From: Onchocerca lupi
Taxonomy: Eukaryota > Nematoda > Chromadorea > Rhabditida > Onchocercidae
NCBI GenBank assembly: GCA_028564675.1
Contig: JAOVVO010000059.1
Coordinates: forward strand, 140,461-204,460
Direction of reading: 5' to 3'
DNA: 64,000 nucleotides
In this document: one piece after another, positions 26,201 to 37,828 of the stretch
How positions within the stretch are numbered: the first letter of the stretch is position 1
Layout: every line of letters begins with the position of its first letter
Made by a program: the position numbers and the translations under genes
Notes under the pieces: model-generated
What the model saw: the letters and a program-made list of their open reading frames with translations, nothing else
Database searches by the model: none
What the model was told of the DNA's origin: nothing

Positions 26201-26950
26201 ACTGGTAAAACAAATATGCTTTATGTAATAGGTGAGGATATTTTAATACGCTTATCACTTATACTTTGATATGCTGAAACATATCATTATTTAATTCTAC
26301 CATGATTGCAACAGCACTCACGATGAATCAAGATAATATATGATACATTAAGTAAGCAAAAAGAGTCACCTTTTCTCATTAGCATATGTGGTAATTGCAC
26401 TAGCAGTGTTTGTTATAATTCGCTGAATGATATCATGAATCATTCTACGAATTTTTTGCCTTTCGTCGGAGTTAAGTTCGGCATACCAAAGAGTTTCAAT
26501 TAATTCTTTGAATGTCCGATGAGGCAAACAATATCTTACCAATTCATTTGCCGAAGCATACAATCCCTTGGCATTTTTTAGAATCGCACAAAAATGTTCC
26601 AACTGTAAAAGTGATAGTTACATCATTTATAATAAACAATAATAAAAGTAATAGAAGTAACAAAAAAGTGAAAAAAAAAAAGTGTATCTGCAAAAGAGAT
26701 TTCAGTTTTTACTAGCAAGAAAATCAATAGAAAAATCAATATGGTAAACCGATCGGTAATACTTCATATTATTTGCCGTACAATAGATATAATATAATAT
26801 TGTTATATATAATAATGTGGAAAAAAAATACTTTAGTACTATGTCTTTATTACTGGACCATAATGAAAAAGCAGAAAAAAGTTAGTTTCTGTAAGTAAAC
26901 ATAAAAAGCAAACAAACCTCACTAATCGCTTTGGGTAAATTGGTTGCCAT
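17217..26950 (-). CDS. Unrecognised large helical (ARM/HEAT-like) protein, 1,099 residues, basic C-terminus
   Basis: Twenty-five minus-strand exons join in phase from the ATG at 26948-26950 (MATNLPKAISE) to the stop at 17217-17219; the sum is 3,300 bases, exactly 1,100 codons. A TTTTTAATTAG site sits two bases before the ATG, suiting trans-splicing. The sequence is made of amphipathic Leu-rich helices with scattered Cys, such as EFLKVLKCIACSCKD, SLLRKLFELAAIHPELALDI and LVQLYVAAIILANQ, without TM segments or catalytic motifs. The last ~90 residues are disordered and basic: RPKPRRGALPPLSAAD, then a terminal FRRRNKKRK, an evident nuclear-localisation type signal. I cannot name it. The RG-x-LPPL tail faintly recalls the C-terminus of VIRMA/Virilizer, but length and the absent N-terminal domain argue against it. 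The junction at 21202 uses a weak GTTGCA donor; an exon could be missing between 24.5 and 24.8 kb. Confidence 0.72.
18862..19101 (-). other. Intronic 79-codon frame with coding-like composition
   Basis: It lies on the same strand inside the 1.77 kb intron between the exons ending at 19835 and starting at 18060. It has its own ATG and a hydrophilic, Asn/Ser/Lys/Glu-rich product (start MHNSNGQNELSKINHAKTLN) unlike the Phe/Ile/Tyr-rich frames of surrounding noncoding DNA. Its frame does not match the phase of the host exons. A nested gene, retained exon or chance are all possible. Confidence 0.25.
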
Positions 26951-27482
26951 TGCTAATTAAAAATATATTCTGAAAACCATTCTTAATTTTTTTTCGAAAT
27001 TACATTTATTTCAAGTTAATTTCATACAAAATCCTTCGGAAATGTGAAAAAAAAACCATTGAAAAAGGGAATAAAAATAGCCCTTATTTTCCGCTGAAAA
27101 CGCAGTCTTATCATTAATTATAATAAGGCAATAACAATGAACAAAATCCACCTTCTGTCGATCTTAAATTTTACTGCAGACATGTTACATTACTCAACTC
27201 ATATCTCTCAAAATTTCATCCTCCTCTGTTCCTTTTCAAATTAGACCTTTATTTTTCTTATCACCTTTTTTTGGAGACTGATAAGTTCCAAAGATAATTA
27301 AACTTTCCAGCCTCAAAAAAAAAACCATCTCAATGATAAGCTTTCCTGATGACTAATCCAATAACTTAGACATCATAGCATCATTTCTTTCACAGCCAAT
27401 TTGTTTTCCTATTGTGAAAAGAATGTCTCACTAAGAGAACCTCGATAATTATTTTTATTGATCATTAATTAATTATTTCATT

Positions 27483-27735
27483 CAGTCACTACCTTATTAC
27501 ACTGATAATCGTTTCATTAATTTTGTTGGTCACTCATTGGTCATCACTTCTATTGGTCACTCATTGGTCATCAGTTGATCGTTAGTTTATCACTTCTTTT
27601 GGTCACTTTTATTACTTATGCTGATCACTGATCACAGTTTCATTACTTCTACCGGTCATTTTGTTGTTTTTGTTGATCATCTGTTACTACTTCTTTATTT
27701 CTACCGGTCACTTCATTATTTCTATCAATCATCAT
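27483..27735. repeat. Degenerate minisatellite with GGTCA-type units
   Basis: About nine imperfect units of roughly 25-30 bp carry a TTACTTCTACYGGTCA(C/T)T core or its TTGGTCACTCATTGGTCATC variant. Confidence 0.55.
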
Positions 27736-28037
27736 GTAGCCATTTAGAACATTTGTTTACTTCATTTTTTAAATAATAATTTGTTTGATCATTGATCAAT
27801 GGACGACACAGTCCAGAAAATAACAAATTTTACGTATCTATACAATTTTCATTTTAGTGCTGCTACTATTATGGAAAACAAAAATACCAATATATATCTC
27901 AGATTTTAACATTCAAAAAACAAAAAAAAAAAAAAAAAAAAAAAATTCTTAGAAAATAAAATACCTAAAAGATTTAAATGATTTTATTCGATATTGATTC
28001 TAATAAAATGGAAAGTTTGCTCATTTCAATTGATTTT

Positions 28038-28128
28038 AAATTAGTATAGCGAAAAATTTCAAATAATAATTTGAATTGAAGAAATTCGAATTATTATTAT
28101 TTAAAATTTTTCGCTACACTAATTTTAG
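28038..28128. repeat. Near-perfect foldback (inverted repeat), arms about 41 bp
   Basis: The left arm runs from AAATTAGTATAGCGAAAAAT into a TTCAAATAATAATTTGAATT end. The right arm from about 28085 is its reverse complement with few mismatches, ending CGCTACACTAATTT. The loop is only about four bases. Size and pairing suit a small palindromic transposon remnant or a hairpin RNA. Confidence 0.75.
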
Positions 28129-30089
28129 CATTTTAAATATCGTAAAAAATCTTTTGCTAATTATATATAGGGAAAAATTAATTGCTTCTTTTTTTATTCA
28201 ATTTTTTAAATTTTTTCTCATTTGTTAAATTAATTTGTTTGATATATGCCCTGCAGCATGCACATTTTTGCATTACATTCAATCGTGCAATAAATTTCGC
28301 CATTTAACTGATTAATTCATTTTTATCATTCTGATTAATTCATTTTTATCAATGCACAATTTCATGCCATTAAATATTATCCCTCCCAAAAAAGATCATT
28401 TTTTTTTCTTGAAGCGAAAAATTCGAAATTTAAAAATCTCTGCTATTATATAATCATCAAGCTTTAAAATATTAACAAGCATAATCTTTTTTTTCTCAAG
28501 ATTTGATTTTCTGATAAAGATGTTTAATTCCTCAAGTTTGACCTTTCAACTATTCCCTATAGCATCCACTTTTCGCTATCATACGCGATTCGAAAAGTAA
28601 TTAACCATTTGAGACATGCTTAGGATAAAAATTATCAACTAATATTTCAACTGATCAACTGATCAGTGATTGATTTCAAAGTTTATAATAATGCTAAATT
28701 TTAGTTTCTAAAGTCTGATAAAAGTTTTCTTTTGAATTTAACACAAAATCGGGCAGATAAAAGTTTATTATCAGATCAATGTTTTCTCGCCATCGTATTT
28801 TTATCATATCATTATATCGAATTCTAACACTAACTTTTAGAACTTTTTGCTCATAATAATAAATAAATAATATGATAATTGTGAAGATAAGATCTTGGGA
28901 TAATCGATGTTTTAATTTTAACAGGAATTATCTAATGATAAGAGAAAGATAAAGATGAGAGAATTGTGAGTGATAATATGATTTCCATATTATAATATTT
29001 ACAATAGATATGAATGTAACGCTAGAATTATTGACATCTTGATATCATTTCCTGATAAGAGATTATCATTGTTATCTTATCTTGATCAATTCATCAATCC
29101 TACAACGATTTTTCTTGAAAAACAAATCATATCGTATCAATTTGAGTGGATAAGAATACTGTGGAAGTAAATAGAGATAGTTGATAATTTGTTCATTGAT
29201 AATTAGTTGATTAATGTTGATAATTAGATGATTTATGATAATTTGTGGATTCTCAAAATGATTGAAAAATAGATTTTACGTTACATTTCTTTACAATTCT
29301 TAATTAACGGATATTTGCATTTATTTATGTTTCCTAATTTATGAATCAAACATTGAATTATTCATCATCGAGAATATCCGAAATGTTCTGCTAAATATTT
29401 AGAAAAAATTTTTGACGAAGACATATAATGATTTTAATTTAGTACTTTCTTTTTCTTTTTTTTTTTTGATTTTAAAACGAATGAATTAATTGAAAATGGA
29501 ATGAAATCATGTGTAAAATATACTTGATTGATTCATTTAACAAAATTGGAATTTTTCTTGCATCATTGAAAATAATCAAAACATAAAAGAAAAAAAAAAA
29601 GAAATGTGAAGATCATTTTTTTTTTTCATCGCAACTTGCAAACTCCAAGATCGGAATTTTGTTTTCGCTATATTTCATTCAATTTTTGTTATGAAAATTA
29701 TTTTTTAGAATTTTTCAGAAAATAAAAAAAAAAAAGAAGAAGTGTACATAAATATACTGAAATTCTGTTTCGATTGATGTTATTTTAGTGAATTTTTTTT
29801 TTTTTTTTTTTATTGTATGGTTATTAATTAATTTAAAAATTTTTTGCATTTTATTTTTTTTAATTTAAATGAATGAATACACTTGAAATTTGTTTTACTT
29901 ATTCTCTGAATCTGTTTTAATATGACTGTTTCTTGAATAATCTTTTTATTACCGTATAACCTATTACCGTATATATTACCGCATAAGATATGATATTTTA
30001 AATGAAGGATCGTGAAATTTGATTGAATTTTAAAGAATTGTATAATAGATTTATCCTCTATGATTGTTATTTCATGTGTTGAAAATTGA

Positions 30090-30122
<33 letters not shown>

Positions 30123-31725
30123 TGCTCCATTTCATATACTGTTGTAAGATTTTTCGATATCTCATATTGTAATTAAATAATTTTTATAAAATTTTGTTAT
30201 CAATCAATAAATGCAGAAATGAGAGAGATTCATCAAAATGTTTGTGATCGTAATTGTCAAAAACTTTGAAAATTTCATTTTTCTATTTCTTATCGAAAAA
30301 AGAAATTTGATATTCGGTCTTGTTCCCACGAACTTAATGATTTAAATCCAATTAAATGGAACTTTTTGAAGAAAAATCATCCTTACTTAATCATCCCAAA
30401 TTACGCTTTTTCTTTCTTTTTTTCTTTTTTTTTGGAATCGAATAAAATCGAAATTAATTCTTATTCAACACAATAATCGAAGGAATATTTGTGGAAATAA
30501 AATTTGTGCTGTGATATGATAATTGTTTTGTTTTCTTCTCGATTTGATCAACAAAATTTTATTCTACGTGTTATTCGTAAATATTGAATTTTTTTTTAAA
30601 GTTAAAAAGATTTTAAATGAAATCTATGATGAATCAGGCTGTATAGTCAAGCTGGATATACTACAGTTACTAACGAGAATAGCGATTACAATTGTGAATG
30701 CTTTCAAAATATTTATTTTTTATAAAATACTAGAAAAAAAACATACAATAAATAAATAAATTGTGAGTTGTAACAGAATACAGTGATTGAATCAAAAATA
30801 CATCAAATGAAATATTCGAAGAAAAAGAATTTTCACAGAAATGCTGAGCATTTTTGAAGAAATTCAAAAATTGGCGATTTTTGCATTGTATTTACCGTTT
30901 AATTTTCCGTATTAACTTCACCCTGAAATTCAAATTTCAATGGATTTTCAAGAAAAATATGAGGAGAAACACTTTATTTTTAAAAAAAAAAAATTCTAAA
31001 TTCAGAGAAAATAAATAATTTGTACTTTGATAGAAGGCAATTAATTGCAATTTAATTTCATAACTTTCTCAATCTTCATACTGATTAAAATTTCACGACA
31101 AGAAGTCGTAGAATAATTATCCAAATATTTTCCATATATTAAAAAATACTGCAAAAGATTTCCAAGCGAAAATAACAAATCATACAGTATGAAAATAATT
31201 AAAAATTATATAAAAGTGAAAATATGCAAACGTGCTTCATGGTTTTGGTAGCATTTTAAGAATTAAATGCATCAAAATTTAAAAAATTTGAAAATATCCA
31301 GAAATGTTTCTACTTTTAAAGTTCTTAAAATTACGAAAATTCTTATTTTTGAAAATTCTACTTTACTTTTAAAAAATCTATTCTTTTGCTTCACTCTGAA
31401 GTTTGATTAAATTAAAATTTGGATTTTCAATTAATTACATTGTCTGCAAATAATGCATCTACAAATAAATTTCACTTTCTGAAGTTTTAATTTATTGCTA
31501 GAAATATCTTCACTTTCCAATTCTGCTTTTGCTTGAGTTTTGGAATTTAATTGTATAAATAAAAATCATTTTAAATTCAAATTCTATAAACATGAAATGC
31601 TAAAATTATGTGATTTTTTAAATTTAAATTGATCATTAGAAACTTTACTGAAATCATTGAATCTCTTTCCCACCCTTTTATTGTCGTTAAGAAAATAGAT
31701 TCTTCCCAATGGTCAAAATTGGTCA

Positions 31726-33335
31726 TCAGATAAACTTACTTGATTTTACTACAGGTGTTTCCGTTTTCTCTTCTTTTTCTAATTTCGCTGTTTTTGGCTC
31801 TTCTGTTATTACCGATTCCTTCGTTGTTTCTACGGATTCTTCGCTCTTGGATGTTACAGTAGCTTGTCCTTCCTCTTTGACAACTTCACCAGATTTACTT
31901 TCTTCTTTTGATGCCTCTGTCGATTTTTCACCTTCTTTTGGCGTTTCTGCTGATGCTTCAACAAGTTTTTCAACTTCTTTCGGCGGTTCTTCCGTAGATT
32001 TTTCACTTTCCTTTGATGCTTCGGTAGAATTTTCACCTTCTTTTGTCGCTACGATAGTTTCATTTAATAATGGAGCAATTTTTTCGTCCTCTTTCGTTGA
32101 TTCTGTAGATTTTTCAGTTTCATTTTTGTTGTCCTCTTTCACTTCACTTTCTTCTGTTGTCAATACTTTTTCACTTGCTTCGGTTGTTTCGGTTGCTGTC
32201 GTCGCCGATTTTTCATCTTTTACTTCTCCTCCTTCTGTTGAATGTTCCGATTTAGATTCTTCAGTTCCTTTTACTTCATTTGATGTTTTCATTGTTGCTT
32301 CAGAATGTTCTTTATCATCTTTCGCTTTCTCTTGCTTTGAATCCTTCTCTTCTGTCTGATGATAGAAATTTAAATTGAGGAAGCAATTCATGAATTTAGA
32401 ATGAAACAAAAAAAAAAAAAAAAAAAAAAAAGAAAAAATTTGATATTTAATCTCAGTATTTTCATCCAAACTATTAATATTTCAAGGAAAATAAATTTTT
32501 ACAAAGAAAAAGCTAATTATAGAAAATAAAGAATCGAAAGATTTCGTTTGATATTTTTTATTTAAAAACATTAAGAATTATCTGGAATCAAGCCTTAATT
32601 TGCATTTTTTTTCTTTAATCTAAAAAATATTTGGAATTTGCCAAAAATTTTTCATATTGAATTCATTCCCAAAACTTTTAACCTAAATTTCATCAGTCAT
32701 TTATAAATGAGATCATGCGATTCTTAAACAAGTAGGATTTGTCATTTCTTGAGTTTAATCATATAAATGCGAAACTGATAAACTATTATAACAAAAATTT
32801 GAGATTGAACAAACTAATAAATTTTCAAATCTTGCGATCTTTTCTTTAAGATAGGAAATTCGTTTCCTAATGTAATTAAAATTAATCGTGGAAGTAGATA
32901 AATTACCTTAGTGATGGGAACTTCTTCCGTTGTTTCAGTCACTTCTCCTGAAATATTTTCTTATAAATTACTTAAGCTAATTTAATTCATAGCATTGAAA
33001 TCTTGATAAAATCATAGTTTTGTGAAATTTTGCGATAAAAGATGCTTTTTATTGAAAGATATACCAAACTTGGAAATCTCAAAATCCATTAACAATATGC
33101 AAATAGAAAATAATAATGTTGCAAATTTGAAATAAGTATTCTGTAATTTTTAAAATATTAAAATTTTTTCTTTGAAGCAATAATTAAAATGAAATCATAT
33201 ATATATAAACAAATATCAGTTTCATATTCTAATTAAAAATTATCATAAATGAATTTTGAACAAACCTGGTAATGGATTCGCTAGTGCAAGAGCTGATAAA
33301 AGGCAGAAGAAAACAGCAGCAATTAGCAATTTCAT
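31726..33335 (-). CDS. Secreted Glu/Lys/Ser/Thr-rich low-complexity protein
   Basis: Exons 33266-33335, 32907-32947 and 31740-32355 join in phase. The first encodes a textbook signal peptide (MKLLIAAVFFCLLSALALA, then NPLP). The mature part, about 220 residues, is nearly free of hydrophobic and aromatic residues and repeats motifs such as KEGEKSTEASKE, ESEKSTEE and TETTEAS. A strong gtaagt donor follows base 31740. If it is not used, the frame ends at 31726 (VVKSSKFI); if it is used with the acceptor at 30923, translation stops almost at once. Either way the product is about 243-246 residues. The composition suggests an extended, heavily O-glycosylated or phosphorylated surface or excretory product. 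I do not recognise a named family. Confidence 0.75.
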
Positions 33336-35130
33336 TCTTATTCCTTAAATGAATTCTTATTTAGTAAAAATATTTTCCTATAAATTTCCATTTGACGAAA
33401 AAATTTTAGGAAAATTTGAAAACAAATCACACGTTAATTGTCATCATCATCATTATTTAATTTAATAATTTCAAAACTCAGTTTATTCTTTTTTCACAAG
33501 ACAAAGATTATGAAAATTACGAGATAAATCAACAGCTATCAAAATGATAAGTGAAACTGATATTTGATGTATAAAGTTGCGAAGATATGCTGAATTGAAT
33601 ACAAAAACAAAATATTTTATAGCTATAAAATTTGGTAAAGGCTGGTAGCGAGGAAATGTGGACAGAATTTATTTCTATCTGCAAAAAATGCATTTATCAA
33701 ACAAATATTTTCCTGAAAATTTTCAACAAAAATTTTTTTCAATGTACACTTGGAAGTTTAAAGCAGATTTTTTAAAAAAGAAAATTTAAATTTTTTGGAC
33801 CCAACTTTTGAATCTAAAATTTATCCTCATTCTGAAATTTTTCAACAAAATATTTTCAATGTACATTTGAAAACTCCAAACTTTGTCAAACTTTTCAAAG
33901 AGGAATTTTCAGAGTTATATTATGAGTTTAATAATCTATCTTCAAGTTAAATAATAGTATTATAATTTTAGGGAGCAAAAACTATATCTTTTTGTCTTGC
34001 GAAATCAATCTAGGAAAAAAGACTAAATAAAATCGTAATTATGAATTCCTATAATCTGAACCCTAGAAGAAAAAAAAAATCACTTGAAATTCTTGTTTTA
34101 AATCTCAAAGCTGAAATTTGAAATGCTGAATAGTTGTTTAAATGAATAAAAAATTTGAACAAATGCCGAATAGATCGGACTAAATGCTAGTAATGTTTCA
34201 GAGAAAATGGAAATCAGGATAATAAAAAGATGGGTAGTGATGACCACTTATCAGTTTAATGGATAATTTGGTCAAAGGTTATTTTCTTTCGTCTTTCTTT
34301 CCCATAATTTTCATCGTATTTTCTTCTGAAGTGAGTCGTTGTTAACTAGACAAATGTTTAAAAGATGAATGGATTTTCGAGCTGATACGCCTTTCGACCC
34401 AACACTCCGATAACAAATGACGGATGTTGAGAGCAGGCAAATTTCTCGGAAATTTCGACAAAATTGATCTTTGATACAAATTCTTACAAAAAAAGAAAAA
34501 AGCAATACCAACGGAATTTGTTTCCTTCCTTTGTCTTTACGACATTTACGATTTTTCCTATATCAGTAGCATCTTAAAATGTAAAGATATTTGATATTAT
34601 CATTCTAAAATGACCCGAAGGTTAGACACTGATCAACCGTCTGATGATTTTTTTCATGATATAATCGAAAGAAATGAAGATTTTTACGTACTTCAAAATT
34701 TGTTTTACCTTTGCTCGGAAGAAAATACGCATTAATTTTGAAAAGTTAAAGAAGTACAACAATAAAGGAATAGATTTTAAGCCAATTTTTTTTCCATTCA
34801 AATAGTTTTGTTTTCGTCTGAAAGGCTTATTTATCCTAGTTGAATCGATAAAAAGTTCTTTTCAAAATGAGTTATAAACAATTCTGTTCATTGATTCGAT
34901 AAAGTACTTTTAAAATGAATTTTAAATTAGAAAAAAAAATCATGAATCTAAACGAAAAATCACGAAAGTTTGATTCAATAAAAAAATTTACCTGAAAATT
35001 TATTTTATCACTCAATCTAATAAACAATGCAAATAATGCGAAAATTTTGGAAAAAATTAATGAATAATAAGCTTTGCGATATAACATCGCAACTTCAAGA
35101 TGCTTAAATGGGGGGGGGAATGTACATTAT

Positions 35131-35440
35131 TGTAAAATTTTGTATGTTTCATTGACATTCACGAAACATTTTTTTTTTTCGGAAAATATGAAAGAGCGAT
35201 ATTATTTCGCATTGATTCCCATTTTTTCCCATAATTTTCCAAAATTCCAGAAAATTTCTTAATTTTTGAAACATAACATATACAAGTCAAGTTGTATCTT
35301 TTCTAAAATTTTGTATGCTTACGGCATTTACGGAAATATTTGATGGGAAAATATGAAAGAGAATAGTGGACAATATTCAGCATTTGTTCCCAATTTTTCG
35401 CAACTTTTTAAAATTTCGAAAATTTCTTAATACTTTAAAA
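35131..35440. repeat. Diverged tandem duplication, about 140 bp, offset about 172 bp
   Basis: Copies at about 35131-35270 and 35303-35440 share AAAATTTTGTATG, GGRAAATATGAAAGAG and ATTCCCAATTTTT-type blocks in the same order. A run of nine G, rare in this DNA, sits just before the first copy (35110-35118). Confidence 0.6.
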
Positions 35441-35775
35441 TATAATATTTCGATCAAATTTTGTGCTAAATTATTGATAAGCAATCTTGATGCTAGAATC
35501 TACAAAATTAGAACAAAAATCGCCAAAGTTTCGTCTAAAGTAAGTGTATTTTTCGTGCTAACAGATTATTCATCTACCGCAGTCATAAAGTTTTACTTTT
35601 CTCCTATTTGTTCTTTTCCTTCTAAAAAGTCCTTCTACCCCATTTACTGTCAGAAAAATCCGAAAATTACAATTAATTTTAAAAAAAGAGTGGTGAAATA
35701 TAAGAAATGCGTAACCTCAAACGGACGAACAAAACCAACCAACCAACCGACAAGACAAACTAGCATAGATTAACA

Positions 35776-36099
35776 TGATTGCCGCCAAAATATGCTTAAT
35801 AACAAAGGATAAATATGTTTCCCGCCGAAATTATAAGCGTGTTCACCGCCAAAATGCTTCGATCAATATGTAAACAAAGCGAGGATCGACCAATATGAGG
35901 CAGCAAACTGGAGATCAGGAAAGAAAGGGAGTCCCGGAAGGATTTATAAGGATTTTAGAGCAGGAGGAGTTTTCCAACATTTACGACTGACAAATTGTCT
36001 CTATCGATTGATAAATCATTTAATCGAGAATTGGATCAAGAAAAGATATTCACTATTCACTAAATAAACAATCAACCAAATAAAGTTTCTTTCCCAACA
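35776..36099 (+). promoter_or_regulatory. Compact promoter- or solo-LTR-like module with three CCGCC sites
   Basis: Three CCGCC elements lie within 75 bp: GCCGCCAAAA (35781), TTTCCCGCCGAAA (35818) and CACCGCCAAAA (35844). All match the E2F-type core read in one direction. A TATA-like TTTATAAG (35943) and two AATAAA signals (near 36063 and 36079) follow. The stretch from TGTTCACC (35840) to CCCAACA (36099) starts TGTT and ends AACA, as an LTR would. No target-site duplication was found, and no reading frame follows. Confidence 0.35.
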
Positions 36100-37774
36100 T
36101 TGAAGTCAAATTTGTGATCATATAAAAAGCAATTGCCCTTTGGCAAATGCAAGATCGATGAGACTGATTTTTAAGAATGGTCCAATGGGTCATTCGCACG
36201 AATTTTTATTTTTTTAAAATTATAATAGTCGAGTATAATTCGCACGTAATCATTATGACAACGATTTGCTGTTCAAGTTCTTGAATGCTTTGCAGTTAAT
36301 GAATATTTCTAAGCAATTATTAATTTAAAAAACGAGCAAATAATATTAGAATGTTGAAAAATATTTTCAATTAATAGAAAAATAGAATTGTTTGCGAAAT
36401 GGAAAATTCGAAAGGAAGAAATCGAACAGACATTAATATTTGTTAGTCTGAAAAGTTTCTGACCCGTTGAGTTGGTATTTCAATTTCTTATATCGTTGAT
36501 ATTTCACTAAAATAATTAAAATCAATATTATCATCATAAATAATCGAGAAAGGAAGGAGAAATAAAATAAAAAAACACTGGCAAAACAAATTATAAACAA
36601 TTTAGGGTTAAAAAAAAAAAATTCATGTTATGAAAATTTTTACATTTATCAAATTTTGAAAAATTATCACAATTTAAAAAATTATCACACTGAAAATCAA
36701 ATTTATCGGAAATTATCACTTTTTTTTTCTTTTCTGAGATTACTTTATAAAAAAATAATCAAATAACAAACAGATTTATTAAAAGTAGAAAAATTCAAAG
36801 TTTATTTTGTAGAAAAATTAATTGTGATGTTGTGATGCCTTTCTCAAAAGAAAAAAAAAATGACACACATACATACAAGTTTGATAAGTAATAATATATC
36901 TTTTATTGTTATTGATTTAATAATTTCTTTGAAATAAGAAAAAGCAATTCAATTGTGAAGTAGCGAAAGTAATCGTAAATGCATTCCAATATTTCCTAAA
37001 AATTATTTGCGATAATATTAATATTTATGAGTTATTCGTAATTCATTCAGCAAATTAATTGGAAATACGATGCAGTTCAAACTAATTACTTCTTTTTACC
37101 GATTTTTGAATAATTTATGATTCAATAAAGCTAAGGAATTATTTTCTTCACATCAAATCCAGTCTTCATGCTTGTTTTCTTGTTTTTGAACTTTTTGTAT
37201 GAATGTATCCATTATAAGTTTTTAATTTTTTTTGGTCGACAAAATGGTGGAACATGGATGTTATCAAAATATGAAAAGTATCGGAAAAATCATTTCAGTG
37301 TAACTGGAGCATTAATCAGGATAATAAATTCGTAAAAGTTATATCGTGTGATTAATTGGGTAAATTTAATGAGGATATCATTTTGATAGTCATAATGAAA
37401 AAATTGAAAATTGAAGTTAATTTTTTTTTGAAATTTTTCAACCATAAAAATAATTCACTCGCTACTTTGTTAAACAATTAAATAAACTTTATAGTAATTC
37501 TTGCTTCTTGAATTTTTTAAGAAAATGATCAGAATTGCTTCCGTCGCCTAGAAAAACTTGATAATATTGTCTGCCTAATTAAATATGTGACTGTGAAAAT
37601 TCATTTTAATTTTTCCAAAAAATGTGAAGCAAATGGTTGATATATTGTAACAAATTCTTCACTATCTATACTATTCTGGTTCTCAAAAGATGGTTTAATG
37701 TGACCTGATAAGCATGATATTTTGACTGAGCAGTATGATATTAAGATGATAAGGTTGAATAGATCATCACTTAC

Positions 37775-37828
37775 CGATTTCATACTGTTCTTCAAGCAAG
37801 TAGCCAAGTCAAAATAATTATGTTTGCT
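37775..37828 (-). other. Isolated exon-like segment
   Basis: An 18-codon open segment (SKHNYFDLATCLKNSMKS) lies between a TCTAAAAG acceptor and a strong GTAAGTG donor. I found no matching neighbours, so it may be a remnant or a chance match. Confidence 0.2.

Larger units (their letters stand above)
26951..31725. other. 4.8 kb intergenic region with repeats, no gene seen
   Basis: It separates two minus-strand genes. It has long A or T runs near 27,919, 29,795 and 30,090, a degenerate minisatellite and a foldback. The 5' side of the large gene should hold its promoter, but no clear element was recognised. Frames at 29828-30130 and 30523-30759 are low-complexity or lack an ATG. Confidence 0.5.

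Noticed and set aside
31709..32359. 216-codon plus-strand open frame, Ser/Phe/Val-rich
   Set aside because: It is the mirror of the Glu/Lys/Ser/Thr codons of the minus-strand secreted protein; the minus strand has the signal peptide, splice sites and phase.
34330..34440. GC-richer patch checked as a tRNA or spliced-leader RNA
   Set aside because: No cloverleaf with matching A and B boxes, and no SL sequence with an Sm site.
35366..35773. 135-codon plus-strand frame
   Set aside because: Starts with GTG, spans a diverged duplication, and its content changes with the repeat; no ATG or splice sites.
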